Shown: positions 38,463 to 49,107, counted from the first letter of the stretch. The stretch is 64,000 nt of DNA from Pseudoalteromonas xiamenensis (GCF_030994125.1 NZ_CP099917.1:2456001-2520000), one strand, 5' to 3'. A program made the numbers and translations. The notes: a model not told the origin generated them from the sequence alone.

Positions 38463-39059
38463 TTATCCTATGATTTCTCTATCTTTTAAGTAGCTTAGTA
38501 ACGTATTTATGGACTCGTTAAGTGCTAAGCGACTTGTATCGATGCGGATCTCAGGATTAACCGGAGGTTCGTAATCCGAATCTATACCAGTAAAGTGTTT
38601 TATTTCCCCAGCACGTGCTTTTTTGTATAAGCCTTTAGGATCACGCGACTCACACACATCTAAAGGGGTGTCTAAAAATACTTCAATAAATTCACCGTCC
38701 TCAACGAGCATTCTTACCATATCACGTTCTGCCTGAAATGGGGAAATAAAGGCAGTAAGGACAACTAATCCAGAATCGACCATGAGCTTTGCTACTTCGC
38801 CAACTCGGCGAATGTTCTCTACCCTATCTTCGTTGCTAAATCCGAGATCTTTACAGAGCCCATGACGAACGTTGTCGCCGTCGAGCAAATAAGTGTGTAC
38901 ACCGGACTGTTGTAATGCACTTTCAAGTGCACCGGCAACGGTACTTTTTCCTGACCCTGAAAATCCGGTGAACCAAAGGATACATGGTTTATGCTTCTTC
39001 TGTTCACTGCGTGTATGTTTGTTAACTGCATATTGATGCCAAACGATATTTTCATCCAT
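38463..39059 (-). CDS. cysC: Adenylylsulfate kinase CysC
   Basis: 198 residues with P-loop [30 protein letters not shown] and the phospho-serine region [10 protein letters not shown]. It phosphorylates APS to PAPS. It sits 12 nt after the permease gene. Confidence 0.97.
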   Translation of the reverse strand: MDENIVWHQYAVNKHTRSEQKKHKPCILWFTGFSGSGKSTVAGALESALQQSGVHTYLLDGDNVRHGLCKDLGFSNEDRVENIRRVGEVAKLMVDSGLVVLTAFISPFQAERDMVRMLVEDGEFIEVFLDTPLDVCESRDPKGLYKKARAGEIKHFTGIDSDYEPPVNPEIRIDTSRLALNESINTLLSYLKDREIIG

Positions 39060-39071
39060 TTTAGGGCCTCG

Positions 39072-40795
39072 TTAAAAAGGAAAGACTTGAGGTATAAGGG
39101 TCAGAACGGTAATGGAGTAGATCACCGATAGAGGCAAGCCCATCGTAACGTAATCACGAATACGGTAGTTGCCTGCGCTATATACCATGAGGTTAGTTTG
39201 ATAACCAAATGGTGAAATGAAACTAGCGGATGCGCCAAACGCAACGGCCATAACAAACGGCATTGGATTCACGTTGAACCCAATCGCTAACGCATAAGCA
39301 ACAGGAAAAGAAAGTGCTGCGGCAGCGTTATTCGTAATGAGTTCAGTGAATAAAACGGTCATTAGGAAGATAGCGATAAAGGCGCCATATGGGCCAAAAT
39401 CACCCAATACTGCAAATAAGCCTGCCGAAATTTGTGCCGCAAGGCCAGTTTCTATCATCAATTTAGCAAGGCCAATCGCACTGCCTACCACCGCTAATAA
39501 TTCGACAGGGAAGCGACGCTTCATTTCATTTACCTTGATCATGCCCGTCACCAAAAACACAACGAGTAAGACGAGTAAACCTTTAACCAGAGGTAGCACG
39601 TTAAATATCGATAGACCTAATACGGCAACGAAACTGCCCAGTACTAAGTTCGACTGCTTTGGCGCGAGATGAGTTTGCAGGTCTAGACCCGAGATATAGA
39701 CAAACTCACGTTTCAAATTAGGTAATTCGTAGAACTCGCTACTTGGTGCAAGAATAAGAGAATCGCCGGCTTGGAGCTGAACCTTACCAAGCCCGCCTTG
39801 GAGCCTGTCGTGGCCACGGCGTATCGCAATAACGGCCGCGTGGAATTGCTCTCGAAAACGCGCTTCTTTCACTGTTTTACCAATAAACTTTGAAGATTGG
39901 CTAATAACTACTTCGACAAGGTGGTTTACGTCTTTTTCGTGTTTATCGTGAACTACTTTCAGCCCATCGAAGCGCTGAAGTAAGGGGACGGACTGGATGT
40001 CACCCACGAAAAGCAGTATGTCGCCCTCAAGTACTTCTTGTTGAGGTGTCACGGCGACGATGCGACGTTCGCCGCGAATAATTTCGGCAAGAAACAGCGC
40101 TTTTAAATCACGAAGTCCGTTTTCTTCTACAGTGCGACCAATGAGTTTCGAACCTGACTGTACTTTACCTTCGAGGTAAAACGGCACGACTTCGTTATTT
40201 TTTTCCCATTGTCTGGCAGGTATTTGAGCAACAAGACTATTGTTGTTAAGCCAACGCCAAGTGCCCCTAAACCGACTAAGGTAAAATCAAAAAATCCGAT
40301 TGGAGCCATACCCGCTTCAACAGCAAAGCCATTGACAATTAAGTTGGTGGACGTGCCTATGAGGGTCAAAGTACCACCTAAAATGGCGGTGTAAGACAGC
40401 GGCAACAACAATTTCGAAGGGCTGTGCTTGGGACTTTCTTTAACCGCACTGATAAGCGATGCAACAACGGCAGTGTTGTTTGTAAACGACGAAAGAAATG
40501 CCGTCGATAAACCCAGCTTTAACACGGAGCGCGTTAAACTGCCATTCGCCAAACTCTTTGCCAAGTATTGAATGAGCGTGGTTTTCTCAACCGCAATGGA
40601 GATTAAGATCAATAATACGAGGGTGATGAGCGATGGATTCGCATAATTCGTCAGCATATGTTCCAGTTCAATGAGACCAGTTACATACGCAGTGGTAATG
40701 GCACCAACGAACAACCACGCGGGATTAAGTCGAGTGCCAAATAGACACCCGACGAGTACCAACATAATGCCTGTTAAGATCCACTGCTCGAACAT
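39072..40795 (-). CDS. SLC13-type (DASS) permease, frame interrupted at an A7 run (T7 at 40198-40204)
   Basis: Two frames together form a roughly 574-residue permease. The N-terminal part (from 40795) has several transmembrane segments and SFTNNTAVV and GTSTNLIVNG, ending KYLPDNGKK; it then leaves frame. The other frame resumes at NNEVVPFYLEGKVQSGS, with two RCK_C-like domains and a second membrane half (ITNNAAAAL, FGYQTNLMVYSAGNYR). One added A at the minus-strand A7 run restores the protein. Paired Asn-rich hairpins are SLC13 signatures. Between cysN and cysC, it is probably the sulfate uptake system, since no cysPTWA is seen. Confidence 0.87.
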
Positions 40796-40831
40796 AAATT
40801 TCTTTTTCCTTTAAACAGGCATTATCTCAGG

Positions 40832-42244
40832 TTACAGCTTAGAAATATCAAGCGCTTGCCAATGTGGAAAGTGCTTACGTACGAGTGCGTTGAACTCTAC
40901 TTCAAATTCACTGTACTGACTTGTTTTGGTTTCACTCGTTGAAAGTACATTTTCGACCATGCCGGCTCCAACGGTTAAGTTGGTTAGACGGTCAACGAGA
41001 ATAAATGCCCCCATTTCACGGTTATTGCGATACAAATCAACCACGACTGATTCGGTCAATTCGAGCGTAACAATGGCGATTTCATTCAGTTGCAACTCAG
41101 TCGCTTCACCGTGCTCAAGTGTATTCACATCAATGGTGTTATCGATTTTGCGCACAATAGCTGCTGTTCGCTTGCTGGCTAACTTGAAGTTGTAGGTTTT
41201 ACCTATTACTAGCGGGGCATCGTGCATCCAAACTAATTTTGCTTGGATTTGATTGCTTACTTGTGCCGCTGACTCTGCAGGCACAATAACATCACCACGA
41301 CTAATATCAATTTCGTCGTTCAACGTGAGTGTCACCGCTTGTCCCGTTTCTACTTGCTCTAAATTACCATCGAACGTCACAATCTCTTTGATTGCTGAAC
41401 GCTTGCCAGACGGCAATACTTTAACTGCTTGGCCTTGGCTTAATGACCCTGAAGTCAACGTGCCTTGGAAACCGCGAAAATCGAGGTTTGGACGGCTTAC
41501 GTACTGAACAGGAAAACGCGCTTCAAAGTCGTTGTTCGCTTCAGCTGCCGGAGAGTCTTCTAACAATTCAAGCAGCGGCTTGTCGGTGTAATATGGTGTC
41601 TGCTCAGAACGAGAGACCACGTTGTCGCCTTTTAACGCTGATATTGGTACAAATTTGATATGCTTGACGTTTAGCTGAGCGGCAAACTTTAGGTAATCTG
41701 CTTTGATGCGCTCGTAGACCACTTCGTCAAAGCCCACAATATCCATCTTGTTGATTGCAACAACGAATTGTGTAATGCCTAACGAGTCGCAGATAAAGCT
41801 GTGACGCTTAGTTTGCACCTGCACACCGTAACGCGCATCAACAAGAATAATAGCAAGATCCGATGTGGATGCACCCGTGACCATGTTGCGCGTATACTGT
41901 TCGTGCCCTGGTGTATCCGCGATGATAAATTTACGCTTGGCTGTTGAAAAGTAACGATACGCAACGTCAATTGTGATCCCTTGCTCGCGCTCGGCTTGAA
42001 GGCCATCCACAAGCAATGCTAAATCGAGTTCTTCACCAGCATTACCCACTTTTTCATTGTCGCGATGCAAAGCCGCTAATTGGTCTTCATAAATTTGGTG
42101 ACTGTCGTGGAGTAAACGACCAATCAAGGTAGATTTACCATCGTCAACGCTACCACAGGTCATTAAGCGTAATAGGCTCTTACTTTGTTGGCGCGATAAA
42201 TAGGCGTCAATACCCAGTTCTTTAACTTCATTCGCAGTTGACAT
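40832..42244 (-). CDS. cysN: Sulfate adenylyltransferase subunit 1 CysN (GTPase)
   Basis: 470 residues. GTPase motifs are TCGSVDDGKSTLIGRLL (G1), DTPGHEQY (G3) and NKMD (G4). It couples GTP hydrolysis to APS synthesis by CysD. It is not fused to CysC, which is a separate gene here. The start shares one base with the cysD stop. Confidence 0.97.
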   Translation of the reverse strand: MSTANEVKELGIDAYLSRQQSKSLLRLMTCGSVDDGKSTLIGRLLHDSHQIYEDQLAALHRDNEKVGNAGEELDLALLVDGLQAEREQGITIDVAYRYFSTAKRKFIIADTPGHEQYTRNMVTGASTSDLAIILVDARYGVQVQTKRHSFICDSLGITQFVVAINKMDIVGFDEVVYERIKADYLKFAAQLNVKHIKFVPISALKGDNVVSRSEQTPYYTDKPLLELLEDSPAAEANNDFEARFPVQYVSRPNLDFRGFQGTLTSGSLSQGQAVKVLPSGKRSAIKEIVTFDGNLEQVETGQAVTLTLNDEIDISRGDVIVPAESAAQVSNQIQAKLVWMHDAPLVIGKTYNFKLASKRTAAIVRKIDNTIDVNTLEHGEATELQLNEIAIVTLELTESVVVDLYRNNREMGAFILVDRLTNLTVGAGMVENVLSTSETKTSQYSEFEVEFNALVRKHFPHWQALDISKL

Positions 42245-43143
42245 TAGAAGTAGCCCTCACGTTTTTTCTTTTCCATTGACCCAGCTGAATCATGGTCGAT
42301 TACACGACCTTCACGTTCAGATGAAGTCGACAACAACATTTCCTCGATGATCCCCGTTAAGGTATCTGCTGTTGATTCAACAGCACCAGTTAACGGATAA
42401 CAGCCGAGTGTACGGAAACGCACAGAGCGCATTTCTGGTACTTCCCCTTCTTCAAGCGGCATACGCTCGTCGTCGACCATAATTAGCGTACCATTGCGCT
42501 TAACAACGGGGCGCGGCTTTGATAAATAAAGAGGTACGATTTCAATGCCTTCTTGATAGATGTATTGCCATACATCCAACTCCGTCCAGTTCGACAATGG
42601 GAACACACGGATACTTTCACCAGGATTGATTTGGCTGTTGTAGTTGTTCCAAAGTTCAGGGCGCTGATTTTTCGGGTCCCAGCGGTGATGCTTATCACGG
42701 AATGAATACACACGTTCTTTTGCGCGAGATTTTTCTTCATCGCGACGTGCACCACCAAATGCCGCATCAAACCCGTATTTGTCGAGCGCTTGTTTTAAAC
42801 CCTGCGTTTTCATGATGTCAGTGTGTTTAGCAGAACCGTGCACGAATGGACTAATCCCCATTGCCATGCCTTCAGGGTTCTTGTGTACGATAAGATCAAA
42901 ACCATACTCTTTTGCTAAGCGGTCACGAAATTCGATCATTTCGCGGAATTTCCAATCCGTATCAACGTGCAGCAAAGGGAATGGGATTTTTCCAGGATAG
43001 AACGCTTTGCGTGCTAAGTGGAGCAATACCGAAGAGTCTTTACCAATCGAATACAACATGACTGGGTTTTCAAACTCTGCTGCGACTTCACGAATAATTC
43101 GAATACTTTCAGCTTCGAGTTGCTGAAGATGCGTTAAAGCCAT
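42244..43143 (-). CDS. cysD: Sulfate adenylyltransferase subunit 2 CysD
   Basis: 299 residues of the PP-loop adenylyltransferase family. [19 protein letters not shown] is the PP-loop, and [17 protein letters not shown] and [14 protein letters not shown] are typical. It forms ATP sulfurylase with CysN. Confidence 0.98.
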   Translation of the reverse strand: MALTHLQQLEAESIRIIREVAAEFENPVMLYSIGKDSSVLLHLARKAFYPGKIPFPLLHVDTDWKFREMIEFRDRLAKEYGFDLIVHKNPEGMAMGISPFVHGSAKHTDIMKTQGLKQALDKYGFDAAFGGARRDEEKSRAKERVYSFRDKHHRWDPKNQRPELWNNYNSQINPGESIRVFPLSNWTELDVWQYIYQEGIEIVPLYLSKPRPVVKRNGTLIMVDDERMPLEEGEVPEMRSVRFRTLGCYPLTGAVESTADTLTGIIEEMLLSTSSEREGRVIDHDSAGSMEKKKREGYF

Positions 43144-43175
43144 TGTTCGTCGTCCTACTTCAAACTATAAAACTG

Positions 43176-44617
43176 TTATGCCACACGGAAGTCGGTTTGA
43201 CCAACTTTCGTAATTGGTTGGGCAAAGCTTGAGACCTGCTCTGTCTTGCCAAACCACGCTAATTCTTGATGCAGTGCTGCAACTTCACCGATGATGAGTA
43301 AAGCTGGTGATTGCACTTGTTGCGCTTCAATTTCCGAAGCCATCTGTTCAAGTGTTGTTGTAAACACGCGTTGGTTTTTGCGTGTACCATTCTCGATAAT
43401 CGCCACCGGGGTCGTAGCTACGCGACCATGTTCAATTAACTTAGCTTGAATGTCAGGTGATTTTACCACGCCCATATATACCGCTAAAGTTTGATTCGGT
43501 TTTGCGAGTGAAGCCCAATCAAGGTCATTGCCATTTTTTTTACAGTGACCAGTCACAAACTGAATCGCTTGTGCATGGTCTCGGTGGGTAAGGGGGATCC
43601 CAGCGTATGCGCTGCAACCCGCGGCTGCCGTAATGCCGGGCACAATTTGATATCGTACGTTATGCTTAGCAAGCTCTTGCACTTCTTCTCCACCACGGCC
43701 GTATATAAATGGGTCACCCCTTTGATACGGCAAACTTTGTTGCCTTGGCGAGCAAGGTCGACTAGTAATTTGTTCGTGTCTTCTTGTAAGACACTGTGAT
43801 TGCCCATGCGTTTGCCAACACAGATTAGTTCGGCGTCTCGACGAACTAATTCCATTATCTCGTCTGAGACTAGATAGTCATAAACCACAACATCAGCTTG
43901 TTGCATTAACTGAAGCGCTTTTAACGTCAGCAATTCCGCATCACCAGGGCCTGCGCCTACGATATACACTTCACCCTCCGGTTTAGGCTCAGCTTCTAAC
44001 ATACATTTTAGGCGAGTTTCGGCGTCAGTTGTGTTTCCACTTTGAATGTCACTGACGACCGCTGAATCAAATACTTTTTCCCAAAACTGACGTCGGTCTG
44101 ATAGTTGAGTAAAACGGCTTTTGACGGTGTTTCGAAAGCGACCAACTAACTCAGCTAACGGTCCAATATGTTGAGGAACCAAGGTTTCTAACTTTTCGCG
44201 TAAGCGGCGAGCGAGAACGGGCGCTGTGCCTGCACTCGAAATTGCAATAGTAATTGGGTTACGGTCGATAATGGATGGAAAAATAAAGCTACATTTTGGT
44301 TGGTCGTCGACCACATTAACAAAAATATTCAGTTCATCAGCGGCATTGAACACTTGCTGATTTACTATTTCATCATCGGTTGCTGCGATGACGAGCATCG
44401 CGCCATGAAGTTGTGATGCGTCGAACGTTGCTTGAATTAAAGTGATGTCGAACGATTCTTGCAAAGCGTAGACTGCTTTATCGAAGCTGGGCGCGACTAA
44501 AGTAAGGCGAGCATTCGCTTTCAATAACGCGCGAGCTTTTCGTACAGCAACTTCCCCACCCCCAATAATGACAACGGGTTTGTTATCTAATTTAGTGAAT
44601 ATCGGTAAGTACTGCAC
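43176..44617 (-). CDS. cysG: Siroheme synthase CysG, frame interrupted at a G4 run (C4 at 43717-43720)
   Basis: From GTG 44617 the N-terminal half has the dehydrogenase/ferrochelatase domain (VIIGGGEVAVRKARALL) and then the uroporphyrinogen methyltransferase start VGAGPGDAELLTLKAL. At CRIKG the frame departs; the other frame continues GDPFIYGRGGEEVQEL, VPGITAAAGCSAYAG and ends at 43176. Adding one G gives CRIKGGDPFIYGRGG, the exact family motif, and a 480-residue protein. Siroheme is needed by sulfite reductase, which fits first place in the operon; an AGAGGA ribosome site precedes the start. Confidence 0.92.
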
Positions 44618-45019
44618 GATGATGTCCTCTTAACTTGACCGGCGGTCAGTTTGTAACGCGCAGGATATAATGACTGATACAGGCCAAAAAATAATAAAAA
44701 CCAAGATTATATATCCAAAAGTTATAAGTGGAGGCGCTGCATGTTCGTTTCTCGACGATACAAGGACTTGCGTAAATCATAAAGGGAATTAGCTTAAAAA
44801 CTGCGGCTTAGAGAGATTTGTTATGAGTTATTCGCAAAAATGACTTAAGACCTATTCACGGTGCTACTTACGTAGCAAACTGCACGCGAGAATATATTTT
44901 GAATGAAAATTGTACTGCAATGTCACAAAAGTTACGTCATTTTCCGGACATATGTCCTGTGGTTGTGAGGGAGAGATATTTTTTACTGGCGAAGTAACAT
45001 TTAAAGTAGGACAAAGGCC
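44618..45019. other. Intergenic region between divergent cysG and deoC
   Basis: About 400 nt without a gene. A minus-strand TATAAT (44706-44711) lies about 90 nt before cysG, without a recognisable -35, as expected of an activator-dependent cys promoter. I cannot define a CysB site. Repeated AT-rich tracts are present but no clear hairpin. Confidence 0.4.
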
Positions 45020-45769
45020 ATGGTCGAACAACGTGAAGTTGCACGTCAGGTGTTAAGTTTAATGGATTTGACGTCGCTAAATCATGATGATGATGCCAAT
45101 AGCATTTCGCAATTGATTGGCAGTATTGATGCGAGTTTAGGGCTACCCGCGGCCATTTGCGTGTTTCCTGAATTTGTACAACAAGTTAAAACAACGCTCT
45201 CAGCGCTTGGGTGGACATCGATTAAGGTTGCTACGGTAACCAATTTTCCGAAAGGCGTAGAGCCGCTAGATAAAGTACTGCGAGAAACCAAGCAAGCCAT
45301 AGAAGCCGGCGCAGATGAGATTGATTTGGTCATGCCGTACCAGCAATTCTTGCTCGAAGACGCTGATACACCTTGGCAATATATTAAGTCATCTAAACAA
45401 CTTATTTCAGGTAAAGCCAAATTAAAGGTGATCATTGAAAGCGGAGAGCTCCGCAACTCAGCACTTATTGCAGAGGCAACGCGCCTAGCATTGCTTGCAG
45501 GAGCTGACTTTGTTAAAACCAGCACAGGGAAAGTGGCGATTAATGCTACCGAAGACGCGGCAAAAAGCATCCTGAGTGTACTTGGCAAAAGTACGAAAAG
45601 AGTTGGTTTCAAGGCATCTGGTGGTATTAAGACGCTTGAAGATGCGCGTCCGTACCTTATCCTTGCGCAAGAAACATTTGGTGTTGAAGGGGTCACTGCC
45701 GATACGGTACGATTTGGTGCATCGAGTTTGCTTCAAGATGTGTATGCTAAATTACGGTTGGAATTGTGA
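45020..45769 (+). CDS. deoC: Deoxyribose-phosphate aldolase
   Basis: 249 residues. The Schiff-base lysine is Lys166 in GADFVKTSTGK, with Asp103 (DEIDLVMPY) and Lys198 (RVGFKASGGI) completing the proton relay. It cleaves deoxyribose 5-phosphate to acetaldehyde and glyceraldehyde 3-phosphate. Other deo genes are not adjacent. It overlaps the next gene by 4 nt. Confidence 0.96.
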   Translation: MVEQREVARQVLSLMDLTSLNHDDDANSISQLIGSIDASLGLPAAICVFPEFVQQVKTTLSALGWTSIKVATVTNFPKGVEPLDKVLRETKQAIEAGADEIDLVMPYQQFLLEDADTPWQYIKSSKQLISGKAKLKVIIESGELRNSALIAEATRLALLAGADFVKTSTGKVAINATEDAAKSILSVLGKSTKRVGFKASGGIKTLEDARPYLILAQETFGVEGVTADTVRFGASSLLQDVYAKLRLEL

Positions 45770-46275
45770 GCCCACTCAGAGAAAGTGAAAAAGAGAAAAT
45801 TGCGCTAGAACATCAGGCCGCGAAACTATTTATGCGGCTTTACGAAAGTCAATTTAACATTCAAATCAGGCATATTTGGCATAACACTCCCGCTAAACCT
45901 GATGTGAGTTGCTACCTTGATGGTCAGCAGCTCGACCTTGAAATTGCGCACCTTTACTCCAGTGAATCCGAAGCGATGGCGGTGCTGGGACGGCCTTTGT
46001 CGCTCAATATGCAACGGGAATTGGCGTTCATGGCGCAAACACCTGACGACGAACATCTACCGACTGCTTTGTCGAGACTGCTGTCGCAAAAATACAAAAA
46101 GAAATATACCTCAGAACGCGTGTGGTTGGTGATCCGAAACGCCAGCTCATTGTGGCATCGCTCTGATCTTGAATTGGCGCTACTTCGTTTAACTACACCT
46201 AAAAATCAACCCTTCGAACAAATTTGGCTGGTGTGTGACTATTTTGGCAAAGAAGGGCTGTGTCGAATTGGTTAA
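45766..46275 (+). CDS. Conserved hypothetical protein coupled to deoC
   Basis: 169 residues from GTG 45766, which overlaps the deoC stop (GTGA). I do not recognise a named family. KPDVSCYLDGQQLDLEIAHLY followed by VWLVIRNAS and QIWLVCDYFG gives a strand-rich core with Asp and Glu spaced loosely as in PD-(D/E)XK folds, but the usual Lys is replaced, so nuclease activity is not supported. The protein is cytoplasmic by sequence. Confidence 0.65.
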   Translation: MSPLRESEKEKIALEHQAAKLFMRLYESQFNIQIRHIWHNTPAKPDVSCYLDGQQLDLEIAHLYSSESEAMAVLGRPLSLNMQRELAFMAQTPDDEHLPTALSRLLSQKYKKKYTSERVWLVIRNASSLWHRSDLELALLRLTTPKNQPFEQIWLVCDYFGKEGLCRIG

Positions 46276-46523
46276 TTTTTTCGCTTCCCACAAAGACTGA
46301 AATTTAGCCTAAATCTAATTTTTATTCGGTATTAGGTAAGTTTCAGTATGAAAAATGTTCTTTTAGAAAGGGTGGGTTTTCAAACTACATTCTTATTTTT
46401 TTAATTAGTTATTGATTTAATTCGTGAAATTAGTAGTGTTGATGAAAATTAAAGAGTAAACCGTAGTTTCCAATTCCTTGCTGGTTAATTAGACGAGAAT
46501 TACGATAACCTCGTGTTTTACTC

Positions 46524-46551
46524 TTGTTTTAAAAACAAGTGTCAGTATAAT
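46524..46551 (+). promoter_or_regulatory. Promoter of the tRNA-Trp gene
   Basis: TTGTTT (46524-46529), a 16-nt spacer and TATAAT (46546-46551), with transcription expected about 9 nt before the tRNA. An inverted repeat CTTGTTT/AAACAAG (46523-46539) covers the -35 and spacer. Confidence 0.75.
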
Positions 46552-46566
46552 GAGCATCCACTTTGC

Positions 46567-46643
46567 AGGGGCGTAGTTCCAATTGGTAGAACAGCGGTCT
46601 CCAAAACCGATGGTTACGGGTTCGAGTCCTGTCGCCCCTGCCA
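46567..46643 (+). tRNA. tRNA-Trp(CCA)
   Basis: 77 nt with encoded CCA. The acceptor stem AGGGGCG pairs with CGCCCCT, the anticodon loop CTCCAAA gives CCA, and the T-arm carries TTCGAGT. It lies 130 nt before secE, the usual gammaproteobacterial position. Confidence 0.98.
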
Positions 46644-46772
46644 CTTTATTCCAGTCCAAGTCTAAAATGATGTTTGTTTTTTCTAAATAAGCGCTTATTT
46701 ATAAATTTGGATTGAATGACTTACCTTGCTGTATGCAGGGTTGTTGTGTCTGTACTAAAGGTAAATAGAACT

Positions 46773-47150
46773 ATGAGCACGAATGTAGAAACCCCGTCTA
46801 GCTCGATGGACACGGTAAAATGGTTAGTGGCAATTGCCTTGCTTTCTGGCGCAGTAGTTGGAAACTATATGTATTCTGAACTATCTGTACTAGTGCGTGC
46901 AATTGGCGTTGTAGTAGCAATTGGTGCTGCGTTAGGTGTTGCGTCTGCGACTGAAAAAGGTAAAGCCTTTATCGCGTTTGCAAAAGAAGCACGTATCGAA
47001 GTGCGCAAAGTGGTTTGGCCGACGCGTCAAGAAACAATGCACACAACGTTTATCGTGATGATTGCAACGGTTGTTATGGCGTTGATTCTTTGGGGATTAG
47101 ACGGCATTTTATTCCGCATTGTTGGGTTTTTAACTGGAGTGGAGATCTGA
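46773..47150 (+). CDS. secE: Preprotein translocase subunit SecE
   Basis: 125 residues with three transmembrane segments and the conserved cytoplasmic amphipathic part [17 protein letters not shown] before the last helix. I choose ATG 46773 ([11 protein letters not shown]), preceded by AAAGG; an ATG at 46716 would add 19 atypical residues. It is a three-helix SecE, as in E. coli. nusG follows 4 nt after the stop. Confidence 0.96.
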   Translation: MSTNVETPSSSMDTVKWLVAIALLSGAVVGNYMYSELSVLVRAIGVVVAIGAALGVASATEKGKAFIAFAKEARIEVRKVVWPTRQETMHTTFIVMIATVVMALILWGLDGILFRIVGFLTGVEI

Positions 47151-47154
47151 TCCC

Positions 47155-47712
47155 ATGTCAGAAGAGAATAAAGAAAGAAAATTGCGTTGGTACGTAATTC
47201 AAGCGTTTTCTGGTTTCGAAAAACGTGTTGCTCAAACGATTATTGAGCACATTAAAATCGAGGGATTAGAAGAGTACTTCGGTGAGATTTTAGTTCCTAC
47301 TGAAGAAGTGGTCGAAATGCGTGCAGGCCAAAAGCGCAAATCTGAGCGTAAATTCTTTCCAGGCTACGTGTTAGTTGAAATGGAAATGAACGATAAATCA
47401 TGGCACTTAGTGAACAATACACCACGTGTTATGGGCTTTATTGGTGGTACGTCAGACAGACCTGCACCAATCAGCAAGAAAGAAGCTGATCGTATTCTTA
47501 ACCGTCTTCAAGAGAACATTAACGCACCTAAGCCTGCTAAAATGTACGAGCCAGGTGAAGTGGTTCGTGTTATCGACGGTCCATTTGCTGACTTCAGCGG
47601 TGTGGTTGAAGAAGTCGATTACGAGAAGAGCCGTGTTAAGGTATCAGTACTTATTTTCGGTCGCTCAACACCAGTTGAACTTGAGTTTGGTCAAGTAGAA
47701 CAAGATAAGTAA
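47155..47712 (+). CDS. nusG: Transcription termination/antitermination factor NusG
   Basis: 185 residues. N-terminal NGN domain ([32 protein letters not shown]), then KOW domain ([21 protein letters not shown]). It links RNA polymerase to Rho or ribosomes. Terminator follows. Confidence 0.98.
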   Translation: MSEENKERKLRWYVIQAFSGFEKRVAQTIIEHIKIEGLEEYFGEILVPTEEVVEMRAGQKRKSERKFFPGYVLVEMEMNDKSWHLVNNTPRVMGFIGGTSDRPAPISKKEADRILNRLQENINAPKPAKMYEPGEVVRVIDGPFADFSGVVEEVDYEKSRVKVSVLIFGRSTPVELEFGQVEQDK

Positions 47713-47734
47713 TTTCTCGATTTGAGATGATTGC

Positions 47735-47773
47735 AAAAGGCCGCTGATTACATTATAATCAGCGGCCTTTTTA
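47735..47773 (+). terminator. Terminator of secE-nusG
   Basis: A 16-bp perfect stem: AAAAGGCCGCTGATTA (47735-47750) with TAATCAGCGGCCTTTT (47756-47771), loop CATTA, followed by TTA. Confidence 0.92.
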
Positions 47774-47842
47774 CTGTTAGCGTTATACGCGACGGGTAAA
47801 AAGTTGTTTTTTAATGTAATGGGAAGCCGCTTGAGTACGCGT

Positions 47843-47858
47843 CCTCGCGCGCACGAGG
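47843..47858 (+). promoter_or_regulatory. Candidate L1-binding hairpin in the rplK leader
   Basis: CCTCG pairs with CGAGG around CGCGCA, with GT 5' and CTAAGAC 3' of it, 28 nt before rplK. In gammaproteobacteria L1 represses rplKA by binding such a leader structure that mimics its 23S rRNA site. The match is by position and shape only. Confidence 0.4.
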
Positions 47859-47885
47859 CTAAGACCCACTAAATGAGGTATTATC

Positions 47886-48314
47886 ATGGCTAAGAAAGTT
47901 GAAGCTATTATCAAGCTACAAGTTGCCGCTGGTATGGCTAACCCAAGTCCACCAGTAGGTCCTGCACTAGGTCAACGTGGTGTGAACATCATGGAATTCT
48001 GTAAAGCGTTCAACGCACGTACAGAAGCTATGGAAAAAGGCGCACCAGTTCCAGTTGTAATCGAAGTGTACGGTGACCGTTCATTTACATTCTCTATGAA
48101 GACTCCTCCAGCGTCTTACCTTCTTAAGAAGGCTGCTGGCATCAAGTCTGGTTCTAAGCGTCCAAACACTGAGAAAGTGGGTACAGTTACACGTGCTCAA
48201 CTTGAAGAGATCGTAGCGACTAAACGTCCAGATCTAACAGCTGCTGATCTTGACGCAGCGGTACGCACGATCGCAGGTTCTGCACGTGCAATGGGCTTGA
48301 ACGTAGAGGACTAA
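47886..48314 (+). CDS. rplK: 50S ribosomal protein L11
   Basis: 142 residues. [34 protein letters not shown] is the N-terminal domain near the thiostrepton site; the C-terminal domain ends [13 protein letters not shown]. It is 4 nt before rplA. Confidence 0.99.
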   Translation: MAKKVEAIIKLQVAAGMANPSPPVGPALGQRGVNIMEFCKAFNARTEAMEKGAPVPVVIEVYGDRSFTFSMKTPPASYLLKKAAGIKSGSKRPNTEKVGTVTRAQLEEIVATKRPDLTAADLDAAVRTIAGSARAMGLNVED

Positions 48315-48318
48315 TAGA

Positions 48319-49020
48319 ATGGCTAAATTAACTAAGCGTATGCGCACAATCCGTGAAAAGGTTGATGCGACTAAAGATTACGAAATCAACGAAGCGGTAG
48401 CTCTTCTTAAAGAACTTGCGACTGCTAAATTCGTTGAGAGTGTTGACGTTGCTGTTAACCTTGGTATTGATGCTCGTAAATCTGACCAAAACGTTCGTGG
48501 TGCTACAGTTCTTCCTAACGGTACAGGCCGTGACGTACGCGTTGCAGTGTTCACTCAAGGTGCTAACGCTGACGCGGCGAAAGAAGCTGGTGCTGAATTC
48601 GTTGGTATGGAAGACCTTGCTGAACTAGTTAAGAAAGGCGAAATGAACTTCGACGTAGTTGTTGCTTCTCCAGATGCAATGCGCGTTGTTGGTCAACTAG
48701 GTCAAATCCTAGGCCCACGTGGTCTAATGCCAAACCCTAAAACTGGTACTGTAACGCCTAACGTTGCAGAAGCAGTTAAAAATGCGAAGGCAGGTCAGGT
48801 TCGTTACCGTAACGATAAGAATGGTATCATCCATACTACTATCGGTAAGGTTGACTTCACTGCTGAGCAACTTCAACAAAACCTTGAGTCACTAATCGTT
48901 GCGCTTAAGAAGGCTAAGCCTGCTCAAGCAAAAGGTACTTACGTTAAGAAAGTAACTATCTCTACAACGATGGGTGCTGGTGTTTCTGTTGACCAAAACT
49001 CTCTAAACGCTCAAGTATAA
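48319..49020 (+). CDS. rplA: 50S ribosomal protein L1
   Basis: 233 residues. [31 protein letters not shown] and the C-terminal [12 protein letters not shown] are typical. It forms the mobile L1 stalk and is expected to autoregulate rplKA. Confidence 0.99.
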   Translation: MAKLTKRMRTIREKVDATKDYEINEAVALLKELATAKFVESVDVAVNLGIDARKSDQNVRGATVLPNGTGRDVRVAVFTQGANADAAKEAGAEFVGMEDLAELVKKGEMNFDVVVASPDAMRVVGQLGQILGPRGLMPNPKTGTVTPNVAEAVKNAKAGQVRYRNDKNGIIHTTIGKVDFTAEQLQQNLESLIVALKKAKPAQAKGTYVKKVTISTTMGAGVSVDQNSLNAQV

Positions 49021-49033
49021 TTTGAGTGTTTAC

Positions 49034-49071
49034 ATGGCGCGAAATTTGAACTATAATTTTGCGCCATTTTG
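49034..49071 (+). terminator. Terminator or attenuator after rplA
   Basis: ATGGCGCGAAATT (49034-49046) pairs with AATTTTGCGCCAT (49055-49067), 13 bp with one G-T, then TTTG. It separates rplKA from the rplJ promoter. Confidence 0.8.
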
Positions 49072-49107
49072 TTGAGAAAGTAATTTCCAACAAAGACCAA
49101 ATTCGGG

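Noticed and set aside
40195..40206. Programmed frameshift in the permease gene
   Set aside because: Zero-frame codons GGG AAA AAA ATA do not give a canonical heptamer; one missing A explains the break.
45082..45696. 204-residue minus-strand frame opposite deoC
   Set aside because: Antisense to a clearly real gene, serine/alanine-rich shadow composition, no ribosome site and no domain.
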